Assembly (NCBI GenBank): GCA_964437445.1
Contig: CAYTGR010000050.1
Coordinates: forward strand, 1-33,519
Reading direction: 5' to 3'
DNA: 33,519 nt
From: CAYTGR01 sp964437445
Lineage (GTDB): Bacteria; Chloroflexota; Anaerolineae; B4-G1; SLSP01
Shown: positions 25,094 through 33,512 of the stretch, piece by piece
How the letters are laid out: every line of letters starts with the position of its first letter
Position numbering within the stretch: position 1 is the stretch's first letter
The notes under the pieces: generated by a model
What the model saw: only the letters and a program-made list of their open reading frames with translations
The model's database searches: none
What the model was told of the DNA's origin: nothing
Made by a program: the position numbers and the translations under genes

Positions 25094-26089
25094 ATGAGAC
25101 TGTCCGGTTCTGCTCGCCGTTCTGCCCTGACCCGTGGGTATACGGTCGCGCTGATCAGCGCGGCGATTTTATCTACCACCGCGATTTTTATCCGCCACTT
25201 GAGCCAGACTTACGCCCTGCCCGCGCTGGTGCTGGCCTTCTGGCGCGACGGGTTGGTGGCCCTCACCCTCCTGCCGGTACTGGCCGTGCTGCGCCCGGCC
25301 TTGCTGCGGACCAAGCGCCGCCAGCTGCTTTATCTGGCCATCTATGGCCTGGTGCTGGCGCTCTTCAACGCGCTGTGGACACTTTCGGTGGCCGTGAACG
25401 GCGCGGCGGTCGCTACCGTCCTGGCCTACTGCTCGGCGGGGTTCACCGCGCTCTTGGGCTGGTGGTGGCTCAAAGAACGTTTGAACTGGGCCAAACTGCT
25501 GGCGGTGGTCTGCTGTCTGGGCGGTTGCGTCCTGGTCTCCGGGGCGCTGGACCCGGCCGCCTGGCGCACTAACCTGTCAGGTATCCTGACCGGCAGCGCT
25601 TCTGGCCTGCTCTACGCGCTCTACAGTCTGATGGGCCGCTCGGCAGCGCAGCGCGGTCTGAATCCCTGGACGACGCTGGTTTACACCTTCGGCGGGGCCG
25701 CGCTTTTCCTGCTCAGCTTCAACTTGCTTTCCGGCGGACGGCTTCCTGGCGCTGCGCCGCACCCGGCTGACTTGTTCTGGCTGGGCACGGCGTGGGGGGG
25801 ATGGGGGCTGCTGTTCCTGCTGGCGGCCGGCCCGACCGTGATCGGCTTCGGGCTGTACAACGTCAGCCTGAGCTATCTCCCGTCCAGCGTCGCCAATCTC
25901 ATCCTTACCCTGGAACCGGCCTTCACCGCGGTGATCGCCTATTTCCTGTTGGGCGAGCGCCTGACCGGAACGCAGCTGGGCGGCAGCCTGCTGATCCTGA
26001 CCGGTGTCGTCTTCTTGCGGGTGTACGAAAGCCGGTCGGCGGAGGAGCCTGCGTCGGCTCCCCGGCGGACCTGGGAGCAGGCCGGGTAA
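25094..26089 (+). CDS. EamA-family (DMT) transporter
   Basis: This 331-residue protein has about ten hydrophobic helices in two repeated halves, as in the drug/metabolite transporter superfamily. Family-like segments are LSTTAIFIRHLSQ near the start, AVNGAAVATVLAYCSAGFTALLGWWWLKERL and the second-half copy SVANLILTLEPAFTAVIAYFLLGERL (each given here only as a landmark). The ATG at 25094 follows the previous stop by one base, so it is likely co-transcribed with the ASKHA-like gene. The substrate cannot be read. Confidence 0.9.
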   Translation: MRLSGSARRSALTRGYTVALISAAILSTTAIFIRHLSQTYALPALVLAFWRDGLVALTLLPVLAVLRPALLRTKRRQLLYLAIYGLVLALFNALWTLSVAVNGAAVATVLAYCSAGFTALLGWWWLKERLNWAKLLAVVCCLGGCVLVSGALDPAAWRTNLSGILTGSASGLLYALYSLMGRSAAQRGLNPWTTLVYTFGGAALFLLSFNLLSGGRLPGAAPHPADLFWLGTAWGGWGLLFLLAAGPTVIGFGLYNVSLSYLPSSVANLILTLEPAFTAVIAYFLLGERLTGTQLGGSLLILTGVVFLRVYESRSAEEPASAPRRTWEQAG

Positions 26090-26150
26090 TCCCCGGCGTC
26101 CCCGATTCTTATCACCTGGTCCGTATCCCCAGCCTGATTTTTACGTCATA

Positions 26151-26708
26151 ATGAATGTGAAAAGCTCAGAGGCCCTGCTCCTGCGGCTACAACAAGGGGA
26201 TCAGGAAGCGCTGGCGGAGGTGTATGACACCTACGCGCCGGCGCTCTATCGCTACGCCTACCGCCTGACCGGCCATGACGACAGCGCGCAGGACATTGTC
26301 GCTGAAACTTTTCTCCGTTTGTTGGTGGCCCTGAAAAATGGGAGTGGCCCGGAGACGTACCTGTCGGCCTGGCTTTACCGGGTGGCGCATAACCTCGTTG
26401 TGGACCTTTATCGCCGCCAGCCTGAGCAAGAACCGGTCCCGTTGGACTGTGTGCAACCGCCGGTGGCCGAGCAGTGCGAGGCGGCCCTCCTGGCTCACGA
26501 GGAAGCCGGGCGCGTCCGGGCGGCGTTGTGGCGCTTGACGCCGCTCCAACAGCAGATCGTCAGTCTGCGCTTTCTGGAGGGGCTGAGTCTGGAGGAAGTC
26601 GGGCAGGTGGTCCAGCGCAACCTCAGCGCCGTCAAAGCGTTGCAACACCGGGCGATAGAATCCCTGAGGCGAATGTTGGAGGATCCTTATGACCAGGCAA
26701 CATCATGA
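26151..26708 (+). CDS. RNA polymerase sigma-70 family factor, ECF type
   Basis: This 185-residue sigma factor has region 2 (ALYRYAYRLTGHDDSAQDIVAETF, about 30-55, with the DIVAETF core) and region 4 (LTPLQQQIVSLRFLEGLSLEEVG, about 125-150). There is no region 3, as in ECF factors. The linker is acidic and Pro-rich. No clear ribosome binding site precedes the ATG at 26151, so it may be poorly translated or leaderless. It overlaps the next gene, a DUF5667 membrane protein, by 20 bases. That protein is the likely anti-sigma partner. Confidence 0.92.
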   Translation: MNVKSSEALLLRLQQGDQEALAEVYDTYAPALYRYAYRLTGHDDSAQDIVAETFLRLLVALKNGSGPETYLSAWLYRVAHNLVVDLYRRQPEQEPVPLDCVQPPVAEQCEAALLAHEEAGRVRAALWRLTPLQQQIVSLRFLEGLSLEEVGQVVQRNLSAVKALQHRAIESLRRMLEDPYDQATS

Positions 26709-27999
26709 TGACGACCAGGAACTCTGGGCTGACGTCCCGCCTGCGGTCCGGCACGGCCTGGAGCAGCTGCGCGCCGTGCCCGACCCCGATCCGGTGGCGT
26801 GGGAGGCCCGGCGCAACGAGTTTCTCGCCGCTGCGCGAGAATGGAGCCCTCAGGCCGTAACTTCGGCGACCCGTGCGCGTCATAAAGATCGGGAAGGATG
26901 GCAGCAAACCATTGCCGGCTGGCTGGCTCCCTTCACTTCCCGATCCATCTCAGTCCGAAAGGAGCAACCGATGATCACCGCACTGGTCAAAATAGTCGTG
27001 GCCTTGGCCCTGCTGGGGGGCACAGCAGGCACAGTCAGCGCTTCGCAGGATAGCCTGCCGGGAGCGCTGCTCTACCCGGTCAAAACGGCGTGGGAGGACG
27101 TGCAATTGGGATTAACGCTCACGCCCGCGGCCCGCCTGGAACGAGCGCTGGCGATGGCCGAGGAGCGGGTCCAGGAGGCGCAGCAACTGGCCGAGGGGCA
27201 ACAGACTCTGCCGGTTCAGGTCGCCAACCGCTACGAGGCTCACTGGCAGGTTGCCACTGAGGCCGTAGCCGGTTTGACGGAACAGGAACGTATCCAGGCT
27301 CAACAACAAGTTGAAGCGACCCTGGCCCGCCAGCAACAGACACTGGCTCAGGTGCAGACCCAACTCCAGTTGCGCGAGGGCGAGGCGGCGGACGGTTCCT
27401 TGCAGCAGATGGAGCGCACCATGCAACAGACGCGCGCGCGGCTGGGCAACCTGCCCGCTGTGACGCCCGGCTATCCGGGGCCGGGGATGCCGTCCACCTT
27501 CCCGCCGGCCAACGCCCCCTTGACTTCTACTCTGCCCTTGACGCCCACCCACCCGCGGCCGGGGCCGTGGCTGACGCCCACGCTGCCCTTGACACCCACC
27601 ACTCCCCTGACGCCTACCACGCCCTTGACGCCCACCCACCCGCGGCCAGGACCGGGACTGACGCCCACGCTGCCCTTGACGCCCACCACCCCCCTGACGC
27701 CCACGCACCCACACCCGGGGCCGGGGCTGACGCCCACGCTGCCCTTGACGCCCACCACTCCCCTGACTCCCACGCCCCCGCACCCGGGGCCGGGGCTGAC
27801 ACCGACGCTGCCCTTGACGCCCACCATCCCTCCACCAGGGCCAGAACTGACACCCACCGTGCCGCCGTCACCGGAACCAGGAGCCCCGGGCACCCCCGGC
27901 CCGCAGCCCATGCCCACCGGTGAACCGGGGGGCTTCGGCCCACAGCCAACTCCCACCGCTGAGCCGCCGGGGTCGGGGGGCCCAGGCCGGCGCCCCTAA
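26689..27999 (+). CDS. DUF5667 membrane protein with Pro/Thr repeat tail, probable anti-sigma factor
   Basis: This 436-residue protein has a cytoplasmic N-terminus (1-95) with the motif ARRNEFLAAA, a transmembrane helix (about 96-116) and a DUF5667 region. That region starts at about 122 with SLPGALLYPVKTAWEDVQL. Coiled-coil-like Gln/Glu-rich helices follow to about 260. The last 170 residues are a low-complexity tail of PLTPT and HPxPGPG repeats, likely exposed outside the membrane. The overlap with the sigma gene supports an anti-sigma role. An internal ATG at 26971 (Met95) has a strong AAAGGAG site and could give a shorter secreted form. Confidence 0.85.
   Translation: MTRQHHDDDQELWADVPPAVRHGLEQLRAVPDPDPVAWEARRNEFLAAAREWSPQAVTSATRARHKDREGWQQTIAGWLAPFTSRSISVRKEQPMITALVKIVVALALLGGTAGTVSASQDSLPGALLYPVKTAWEDVQLGLTLTPAARLERALAMAEERVQEAQQLAEGQQTLPVQVANRYEAHWQVATEAVAGLTEQERIQAQQQVEATLARQQQTLAQVQTQLQLREGEAADGSLQQMERTMQQTRARLGNLPAVTPGYPGPGMPSTFPPANAPLTSTLPLTPTHPRPGPWLTPTLPLTPTTPLTPTTPLTPTHPRPGPGLTPTLPLTPTTPLTPTHPHPGPGLTPTLPLTPTTPLTPTPPHPGPGLTPTLPLTPTIPPPGPELTPTVPPSPEPGAPGTPGPQPMPTGEPGGFGPQPTPTAEPPGSGGPGRRP
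27571..27864 (+). repeat. 69-bp tandem repeats coding for the Pro/Thr tail
   Basis: Units beginning CTGACGCCCACGCTG or close variants start at 27571, 27658, 27727 and 27796. Spacings are 87, 69 and 69 bases, so the basic unit is 23 residues (LTPTLPLTPTTPLTPT plus HPxPGPG), with an 18-base insertion in the first. All spacings are multiples of three, which keeps the frame open. Confidence 0.9.
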
Positions 28000-28066
28000 G
28001 GCATGGATCAGACCGGGGCTCATATAGATTGGCCTTACAAATTCAATGCTGACAAGGAGACTGACG

Positions 28067-28456
28067 ATGAAAAAGATTGCATGGCTTTTCGTGGTTGTTG
28101 GATTACTGGTAGTGACGGCAATGCCCACCCTGGCTGCCGGCGGTCCGCCCCCCGGTGGCAGAGGCGCGCGAGCCCCGTTTGCTCTTGCCGGTACCATCAC
28201 AGATCTCAGCGGGACAGTGGTAACGGTCCAGGTTGTCAGCGGTAACCGGTTGGTAAAGGATTACATCGGACAGCCACTGCCGTTGCAGACGACTTCCAAT
28301 ACCCGCTATTTGCTTAAAACATCTTCGGGGACGGTGCCCATTACCTTTGCTGACCTGCAGGTCGGTCAGGACATCAGTGTTAACGGCACGCTTGCCAATA
28401 ACGTCTGGACCGCTGACCGGATTACGGTGGGCGCATCCCTCGTCCATCAACCTTAG
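28067..28456 (+). CDS. Secreted DUF5666-like protein
   Basis: This 129-residue protein has a signal peptide (MKKIAWLFVVVGLLVVTAMPTLAAG, residues 1-25) and a mature beta-rich domain. Strands such as GTITDLSGTVVTVQVV, DLQVGQDISVNGTL and WTADRITVGA fit the DUF5666 OB-like pattern. A Gly/Pro/Arg-rich linker joins the signal and the domain. I chose ATG 28067 because AAGGAG is eight bases upstream and the signal peptide then starts properly; ATG 28046 would add seven residues. It probably belongs with the sigma/DUF5667 pair. A strong terminator follows. Confidence 0.85.
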   Translation: MKKIAWLFVVVGLLVVTAMPTLAAGGPPPGGRGARAPFALAGTITDLSGTVVTVQVVSGNRLVKDYIGQPLPLQTTSNTRYLLKTSSGTVPITFADLQVGQDISVNGTLANNVWTADRITVGASLVHQP

Positions 28457-28488
28457 AGCTTGTTTGACACAGAATGAGAAAAACACTG

Positions 28489-28518
28489 GCTGGAGGCCGG
28501 GATTTCCCGGCCTCCAGC
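28489..28518 (+). terminator. Strong intrinsic terminator
   Basis: GCTGGAGGCCGGG pairs with CCCGGCCTCCAGC (13 bp, perfect) around an ATTT loop and is followed by GCTTTTTC. It ends the plus-strand DUF5666 transcript before the convergent repeat-protein gene. Confidence 0.88.
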
Positions 28519-28607
28519 GCTTTTTCAGTTCCTCTGGCTTGGGATTAGGGCGAACTGAAGGTTGCCGCGAGTAGATAAGCCATCAGACGTGATGCTTGGG
28601 CTTGACG

Positions 28608-29444
28608 CTATGGCCGCCGGTAGTCGCCTGGATTGTCGCTGCACCCATCCGATGGCGGCGCTGCCCCGCCGGAGGGCCAGAAACGGTAGAGGATGCAACC
28701 ACCGCCGAGTGATTGGGTATCTACTTCGGTGTAGTAGCCGGCGGCGCTCTGTGTGATGGTGTAAGTTCCCGGCAGCACGCAGACGCGCGCTTCTCCCCCG
28801 GTTGGTACGGAGATAGTCTTGCTTTCCGGGCCGGCCAGCCGCAAGAAGAGCGTGGACTGCAGCCAGTTGACCACCCGGAGCAGTGCCATGCTGCCGGTGC
28901 AACGCTCGCGCGGGCGTCCCACGCTTAGGATCAGGTCGCGGGTCTGATTGGGAGCCACGGTGACGAGCTGGGAAAGATTATCGTACTCAAAAGCATCCGG
29001 TGCGGTGACGTTCCGCAGCGTGCGCGCCTCCACCGTGTGGCGGACGTTGGGCTCTACGACCACCTGGGTGGCGTTCACCTGGCCGGCGACCGGGTTGCCG
29101 TCCAGGAAGAAATCGGCCACCACGTTGGGATCGCTTAGCCTGAGGTTGAGGAGCCCCCGCCGGTTGAAGGTAGCGATCAGCGGGCTCGTCTTGCCGGCAG
29201 TGATGGCGAGCGGCAAATCCTGGGCCGCCGGCGCCCAGAGCCCGGCGTTGCCGCCGACCACGCTCACGTTGAGGGTGTGCGGTCCCGGCGTCAGGTTGTA
29301 GGTCTGGGCCTGGCCGGCCTCCAATGTCCCGACGCCGTTGCCATCTATGACCACATTGCAGCGCACATCCTGCCCGGCCTCCACGCCGTTGATCTTGCAG
29401 GTGAGCTGCCCAAAGCCCAGCAGGTACTCCTTGACCAGTCGCAG
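28608..29444 (-). CDS. PEGA-like repeat protein, C-terminal part (broken by the gap)
   Basis: This is the 3' part of the gene that enters from the N gap; it has no start of its own. It opens inside a repeat unit (KINGVEAGQDVRCNVV) identical at DNA level, for about 200 bases, to the copy at about 29915-30112. It then has a diverged unit (VVADFFLDGNPVAGQVNATQ) and a unique C-terminal domain with four Cys (around RERCTG, ARVCVLPG and GGGCIL, and the terminal DGCSDN). The C-terminal domain may be a surface module. Reading frame matches the upstream part once a shared 55-mer is collapsed. Confidence 0.85.
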   Translation of the reverse strand: MRLVKEYLLGFGQLTCKINGVEAGQDVRCNVVIDGNGVGTLEAGQAQTYNLTPGPHTLNVSVVGGNAGLWAPAAQDLPLAITAGKTSPLIATFNRRGLLNLRLSDPNVVADFFLDGNPVAGQVNATQVVVEPNVRHTVEARTLRNVTAPDAFEYDNLSQLVTVAPNQTRDLILSVGRPRERCTGSMALLRVVNWLQSTLFLRLAGPESKTISVPTGGEARVCVLPGTYTITQSAAGYYTEVDTQSLGGGCILYRFWPSGGAAPPSDGCSDNPGDYRRP

Positions 29445-29544
29445 NNNNNNNNNNNNNNNNNNNNNNNNNNNNNNNNNNNNNNNNNNNNNNNNNNNNNNNN
29501 NNNNNNNNNNNNNNNNNNNNNNNNNNNNNNNNNNNNNNNNNNNN
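29445..29544. other. 100-N assembly gap inside the repeat gene
   Basis: The run is exactly 100 N. The 55 bases before it (29390-29444) and the 55 bases after it (29545-29599) are identical. This suggests contig ends overlapping by one assembler k-mer, with N inserted as a placeholder of fixed length. Confidence 0.97.
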
Positions 29545-30973
29545 TGATCTTGCAGGTGAGCTGCCCAAAGCCCAGCAGGTACTCCTTGACCAGTCGCAGC
29601 GTTACCGGACGGCTCTGGTTGGCAACCGCGACCGCCGTTGCTGAGGTGTCAGGATAGCGGTAGACGCCGTTGGCTGCCGGGTCCACCACGTTGCGGGCTT
29701 CCACTTTGTGGTTGCCGGGAGCGACGAAGACCGCTACATTGGGCACCTGCGCGGCGACCGGTTGTTCATCCACATAAAAGTCGCCGACCACGTCAGCCAC
29801 ACTCAGGTTGAGGGTCAGCTGTCCCTTGCGGTTGAAGGTAGCGATCAGCGGGCTCGTCTTGCCGGCGGTGATGGCGAGCGGTAAGTCCTGGGCCGCCGGT
29901 GCCCAGAGGTCGGCGTTGCCGCCGACCACGCTCACGTTGAGGGTGTGCGGTCCCGGCGTCAGGTTGTAGGTCTGGGCCTGGCCGGCCTCCAATGTCCCGA
30001 CGCCGTTGCCATCTATGACCACATTGCAGCGCACATCCTGCCCGGCCTCCACGCCGTTGATCTTGCAGGTGAGCTGCCCAAAGCCCAGCAGGTACTCCTT
30101 GACCAGTCGCAGTGTTACCGGACGGCTCTGGTTGGCGACCGCGACCGCCGTTGCCGAGGCGTCAGGATAGCGGTAGACACCGTTGGCAGCCGGGTCCACC
30201 ACGTTGCGAATTTCCACTTTGTGGTTGCCGGGAGCGACAAAAGTGGTGGCGCTCAGCACTTGCGCGGCGATCAGCTGCTCATCCACGTAAAAATCACCGG
30301 TCACAGTGGGCACGTTGGGCGCCAGGCTCAACAGCCCCTTGCGGTTGAAGGTGGCGCGTACCGGCGCCGTTTTGCCACCCACGATGGTAACCGGCAGATC
30401 CAACGCCGCCGGGGCCCAGAGCTCGGCCTGGGCGCCGAGCAGGTCCACATGCAGGGTGCGCGCGCCGGTGGCGATGGCGAAATCGGCGCTCGCGCCCGGC
30501 GAGACGGGTGGCAAGGCCACTCCTTCCACCGCCGGTTGGCAGGTGACATCCTGCCCGGCCGTCCAGGCTTTGACGTCGCAGGTGAACCGGGCGTAGCCCT
30601 TGAGGTAAGTGAGCGGCGGTTTCAGCGCCAGGGAGAGCACTTTGGCCTCGCCCACCATCACATTGGCTTTGCTGGCCTCGCCATAAACAAAGATGTCGCC
30701 GAAACCGGCGGTGGCATCGGTGACGTTCTTGACCTCAATGAGGTGCGGCACACCGGGTGCGACGGCCAGGCGCGCTGTGTTGACCTGCCCGGCGACCGGC
30801 ACGCCGTCCACATAAAGATCGCCCAACAACGTCGCTGGCGTGAGGGTTACGTCCAGGCAACCGGCCGGCCCGTTTTCCTGGGAACAGGGCGGAGCCGGCG
30901 TTTGGGCCCTGGCCGGCCCGGTTGGCACAACCAGGAGCAGGATGATTACCCAAAGCCATAACTTTTTGTGCAT
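29545..30973 (-). CDS. PEGA-like secreted repeat protein, N-terminal part
   Basis: The gene starts at ATG 30973 with GGGGGAGG five bases upstream. A signal peptide (MHKKLWLWVIILLLVVPTGPARAQ, residues 1-24) is followed by tandem units of about 171 residues. Each has a PEGA-like strand set (GDFYVDEQ, FVAPGNHKVE) and a second module (FGQLTCKI, AGQDVRC, ELWAPAA). Units 2 and 3 are close copies; the spacing from 29545 to 30058 is 513 bases. Paired Cys in each unit could form disulfides. The likely location is the cell surface or outside. Function is unknown. It continues in frame at 29444 if the flanking 55-mer overlap is collapsed. Confidence 0.88.
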
Positions 30974-31004
30974 TTTTGCCTCCCCCTTGAGCATAGCATG
31001 AAAA

Positions 31005-31058
31005 GTTGTGGTCAGGCGCTGGAGCGCCGCCAACGTGCTGCGGCACGTCATTACAAAC
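31005..31058. repeat. Two-hairpin intergenic element, copy G
   Basis: On the minus strand it reads GTTTGTAATGACGTGCCGCAG, then CACGTTGGCGGCGCTCC and AGCGCCTGACCAC. The first hairpin is ACGTGC/GCACGT where copy B has a GCGC/GCGC pair, and the second is GGCGC/GCGCC. The stems are kept while bases differ, which is the best sign of structural conservation. It lies between the repeat protein and mgtC-like genes. Confidence 0.55.
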
Positions 31059-31100
31059 CGGCTTCCGGCAGATGGTCCACCGGCTCGGTTCTACCCAGGT

Positions 31101-31736
31101 TCAAAAACGGAACTCTTGCAGATCGGCATCGGCGAAGAGCTGCCGCGCCAGCTGCTCGTGAGTTTTCAGGGAGCCTACCGTATGCCAGGCACAGCGCATC
31201 ACGGCCCCGGCCTTGATCTCCTGGTGGTGGTAAATGCGCAGCCCGCTCTGCCGGAAAAGTTTTTCCAGCGCCGTGAATTTTTCCATGCTGGCCGGGAAAA
31301 CCAGCTCATAGGTACGTTCCTCGCGTGTGCGGTCCAGCCAGTGCTCAAAGAAGGGGAAGAACCAGAGGACAATCAGGATCACGCCGGTCACGGCGCCGAC
31401 CAGGGTGTATTGACCTCCGCCGAGCCCCATGCCCAGCGCCGCCGTGAGCCAGATCATCGCTGCCGTGGTCAGCCCGACGACCCGCCCGCCGTCGCGCAGG
31501 ATGACGCCTGCGCCCAGGAAGCCGACGCCGCTGACGATGTTGGCGGCGATGCGGGTAGGGTCTCTATCGCCGGCCAGCTTGGCGGAAAAGAGCGTGAACA
31601 ACGTTGCGCCGACACAGATAAAAATCAGGGTGCGGAAGCCGGCCGCCTTGTCACGAAATTCACGCTCCAGGCCGATCAGGCCCCCGACCACCACTGCCGC
31701 CAGGATTCTGATGAGGTCTTCCGGCAAAAATTCCAC
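31101..31736 (-). CDS. MgtC/SapB-family membrane protein
   Basis: This 211-residue protein has four or five N-terminal hydrophobic helices with the family motif GGLIGLEREFRDKAAGFRT. The later GVGFLGAGVILRDGG and LTTAAMIWLTAALGMG are equally typical. A cytoplasmic C-terminal domain of about 80 residues follows. I chose GTG 31736 because AGGAGG is five bases upstream; a GTG 13 codons earlier lacks support. MgtC proteins modulate magnesium or phosphate adaptation and ATP synthase in pathogens; the role here is unknown. The gene follows treS on the same strand after 83 bases. Confidence 0.92.
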   Translation of the reverse strand: MEFLPEDLIRILAAVVVGGLIGLEREFRDKAAGFRTLIFICVGATLFTLFSAKLAGDRDPTRIAANIVSGVGFLGAGVILRDGGRVVGLTTAAMIWLTAALGMGLGGGQYTLVGAVTGVILIVLWFFPFFEHWLDRTREERTYELVFPASMEKFTALEKLFRQSGLRIYHHQEIKAGAVMRCAWHTVGSLKTHEQLARQLFADADLQEFRF

Positions 31737-31819
31737 TGGTCCCTCCTTGCTCCCTAAGGCAAACGGCTTACCCACAGACCCTTCTGCCCTGTTTACCGTC
31801 TACCGTATTCTATTGTACA

Positions 31820-33448
31820 CTAAAATTGCAGCCAACGGTACACATAACCGGCCAACGAGAGGTGTAAAAGGCCATCGGTTGAAGGAGCAAACGTCTCGCC
31901 AGTCAGCAGATCCACAGCCGTGCCGGTTTCGCCGGCGGGCAGGGGCACCGCCACCGTGACCGGTTCCGGCGCAAGGTTGTTGAGCACCAGCAGCCGCTCG
32001 GCCTCCCATTCACGCCAGTAGGCGAGCACGGCTGGTGGCTCCAGCGCTAACAGGCGCAGGCGGCCCCGCCCAAAGGCCGGGTGCTGTTGGCGGATGCGGA
32101 TCAGCGTCCGCAACCGGTTGAGCGGAGAGTGGGGATCGGCCTCCTGGGCCGCCACGTTGATCTGCCGGTAGCCGTAGACTTCGTCGGCGATCACCGGCAG
32201 GTAGAGCCGGTCGGCGGGCGCCGTGGAGAAGCCGGCATTCGGGCCGTCCGTCCACTGCATGGGGGTGCGCACCCCGTCACGGTCCTCCAGCCAGATGTTA
32301 TCGCCCATGCCGATCTCATCGCCATAGTAGAGCACCGGCGAGCCAATCAGCGTCAGCAGGATGGAATGGGCGACTTCCCAGCGGCCCCGGTGGTGATCCA
32401 GCAGCGGCAGCAGGCGGCGGCGGATGCCCAAATTGAGCCGCATCCGGGGTTGCGGCGCGTAAAAGTCCCACATGAAGGCCCGCTCTTCCGGCGTGACCAT
32501 CTCCAGCGTCAGCTCATCATGGCAGCGCAGGAAAGTCCCCCACTGGCAATTGGGCGGCAGGTCCGGTGTCCGCGCCAGAATTTGCTCAATGGGCGTGCGC
32601 TCCTGCCGGGCCAGCGCCATGAAGATGCGCGGCATCAGCGGGAAGTGGAAGTTCATGTGGAACTCGTCGCCGTCGCCAAAGTAAGGGCGCACATCCTCCG
32701 GCCACTGGTTGGCTTCCGAAAGCAGAAAGGTGCCGGGAGCGTAGGCATCCACAAAGGCCCGCAGCCGCTTGAGGTAGGCGTGCGTTTCGGGGAGATTCTC
32801 GCAGGAGGTGCCCTCGCGTTCAAAGAGATAGGGCGGCGCATCCACGCGGAAGCCGTCCACGCCCAGGTCCAGCCAGAATTGCATGACCTTGAGCATGGCC
32901 TGCTGCACAGCGGGATGGTCGTAGTTGAGATCGGGTTGGTGCGCGAAGAAGCGGTGCCAGTAATACTGCCCGCGCAGCGGATCGTAGGTCCAGTTGGAAG
33001 GTTCGGTGTCCAGGAAGATGATGCGTGCGTCACGGTAGCGTTGATCGGTGTCGCTCCAGACATACCAGTCGCGGTAGCAGGCGTGTTCGGGGTGCTGCGG
33101 GTCGCGGGAAGCCTGAAACCAGGGATGCTGGTCGGAAGTGTGGTTGATCACCAGTTCCACCAGCACCCGCAGGCCGCGCCGGTGCGCTTCATCCAGGAAG
33201 TGTTGAAAGTCGGCCAGCGTCCCGTAATCGGGATGAATAGCGGTGTAGTTGGCGACATCGTAGCCGTGATCCCGCAGCGGGGAAGGGCAGATCGGGAGCA
33301 GCCAGAGGGTGTTGACCCCCAGTGCCTGGACGTAATCCAGCCGGGAGGTCAGGCCGGCCAGATCGCCAATGCCGTCGCCGTTGCCATCCGCAAAGGCACG
33401 GACGAACACTTCGTAGAAGATTGCCTCCTTGTACCAATCGGTAGTCAT
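31820..33448 (-). CDS. treS: Trehalose synthase / maltose alpha-D-glucosyltransferase (GH13), TreS-like
   Basis: This 542-residue GH13 enzyme matches TreS, which interconverts maltose and trehalose. It has WYKEAIFYEVFVRAF at the start, and INHTSDQHPW, YYWHRFFAHQPDLN and DGVRTPMQW further on. The catalytic residues are D203 (GFRVDA), E245 (LLSEANQWPE) and D311. The usual Asn before the His-Asp pair is Cys309 (LRCHDELT), which is unusual. A short C-terminal beta domain is present, and no fused maltokinase. GAGGAGG before the ATG is provided by the 60-bp dispersed element. It is cytoplasmic, since no signal peptide is seen. Confidence 0.9.
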   Translation of the reverse strand: MTTDWYKEAIFYEVFVRAFADGNGDGIGDLAGLTSRLDYVQALGVNTLWLLPICPSPLRDHGYDVANYTAIHPDYGTLADFQHFLDEAHRRGLRVLVELVINHTSDQHPWFQASRDPQHPEHACYRDWYVWSDTDQRYRDARIIFLDTEPSNWTYDPLRGQYYWHRFFAHQPDLNYDHPAVQQAMLKVMQFWLDLGVDGFRVDAPPYLFEREGTSCENLPETHAYLKRLRAFVDAYAPGTFLLSEANQWPEDVRPYFGDGDEFHMNFHFPLMPRIFMALARQERTPIEQILARTPDLPPNCQWGTFLRCHDELTLEMVTPEERAFMWDFYAPQPRMRLNLGIRRRLLPLLDHHRGRWEVAHSILLTLIGSPVLYYGDEIGMGDNIWLEDRDGVRTPMQWTDGPNAGFSTAPADRLYLPVIADEVYGYRQINVAAQEADPHSPLNRLRTLIRIRQQHPAFGRGRLRLLALEPPAVLAYWREWEAERLLVLNNLAPEPVTVAVPLPAGETGTAVDLLTGETFAPSTDGLLHLSLAGYVYRWLQF

Positions 33449-33454
33449 CCAGTC

Positions 33455-33512
33455 CTCCTCTGAAAGAAACCAGTTAAGGAGTGAGCAGAGAGCAGCCGGT
33501 AGAAGTTCCTGT
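33455..33512 (-). repeat. 60-bp dispersed leader element, copy 2
   Basis: On the minus strand this runs from ACAGGAACT to CTTTCAGAGGAG and ends seven bases before the treS ATG, so it supplies the ribosome binding site. It matches 13195-13255 on the plus strand over nearly its whole length, with a small deletion. The window ends just beyond it. Confidence 0.75.

Noticed and set aside
27530..27860. The repeat block as a CRISPR array
   Set aside because: Units are contiguous, in frame and without unique spacers; it encodes a Pro/Thr-rich tail.
29945..30961. A 338-codon plus-strand frame opposite the repeat protein
   Set aside because: It is an antisense shadow of the minus-strand gene, which has the signal peptide, ribosome binding site and repeat structure.
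32081..33463. A 460-codon plus-strand frame opposite treS
   Set aside because: It is antisense to a full TreS gene with all catalytic residues, and its translation has no recognisable motif.
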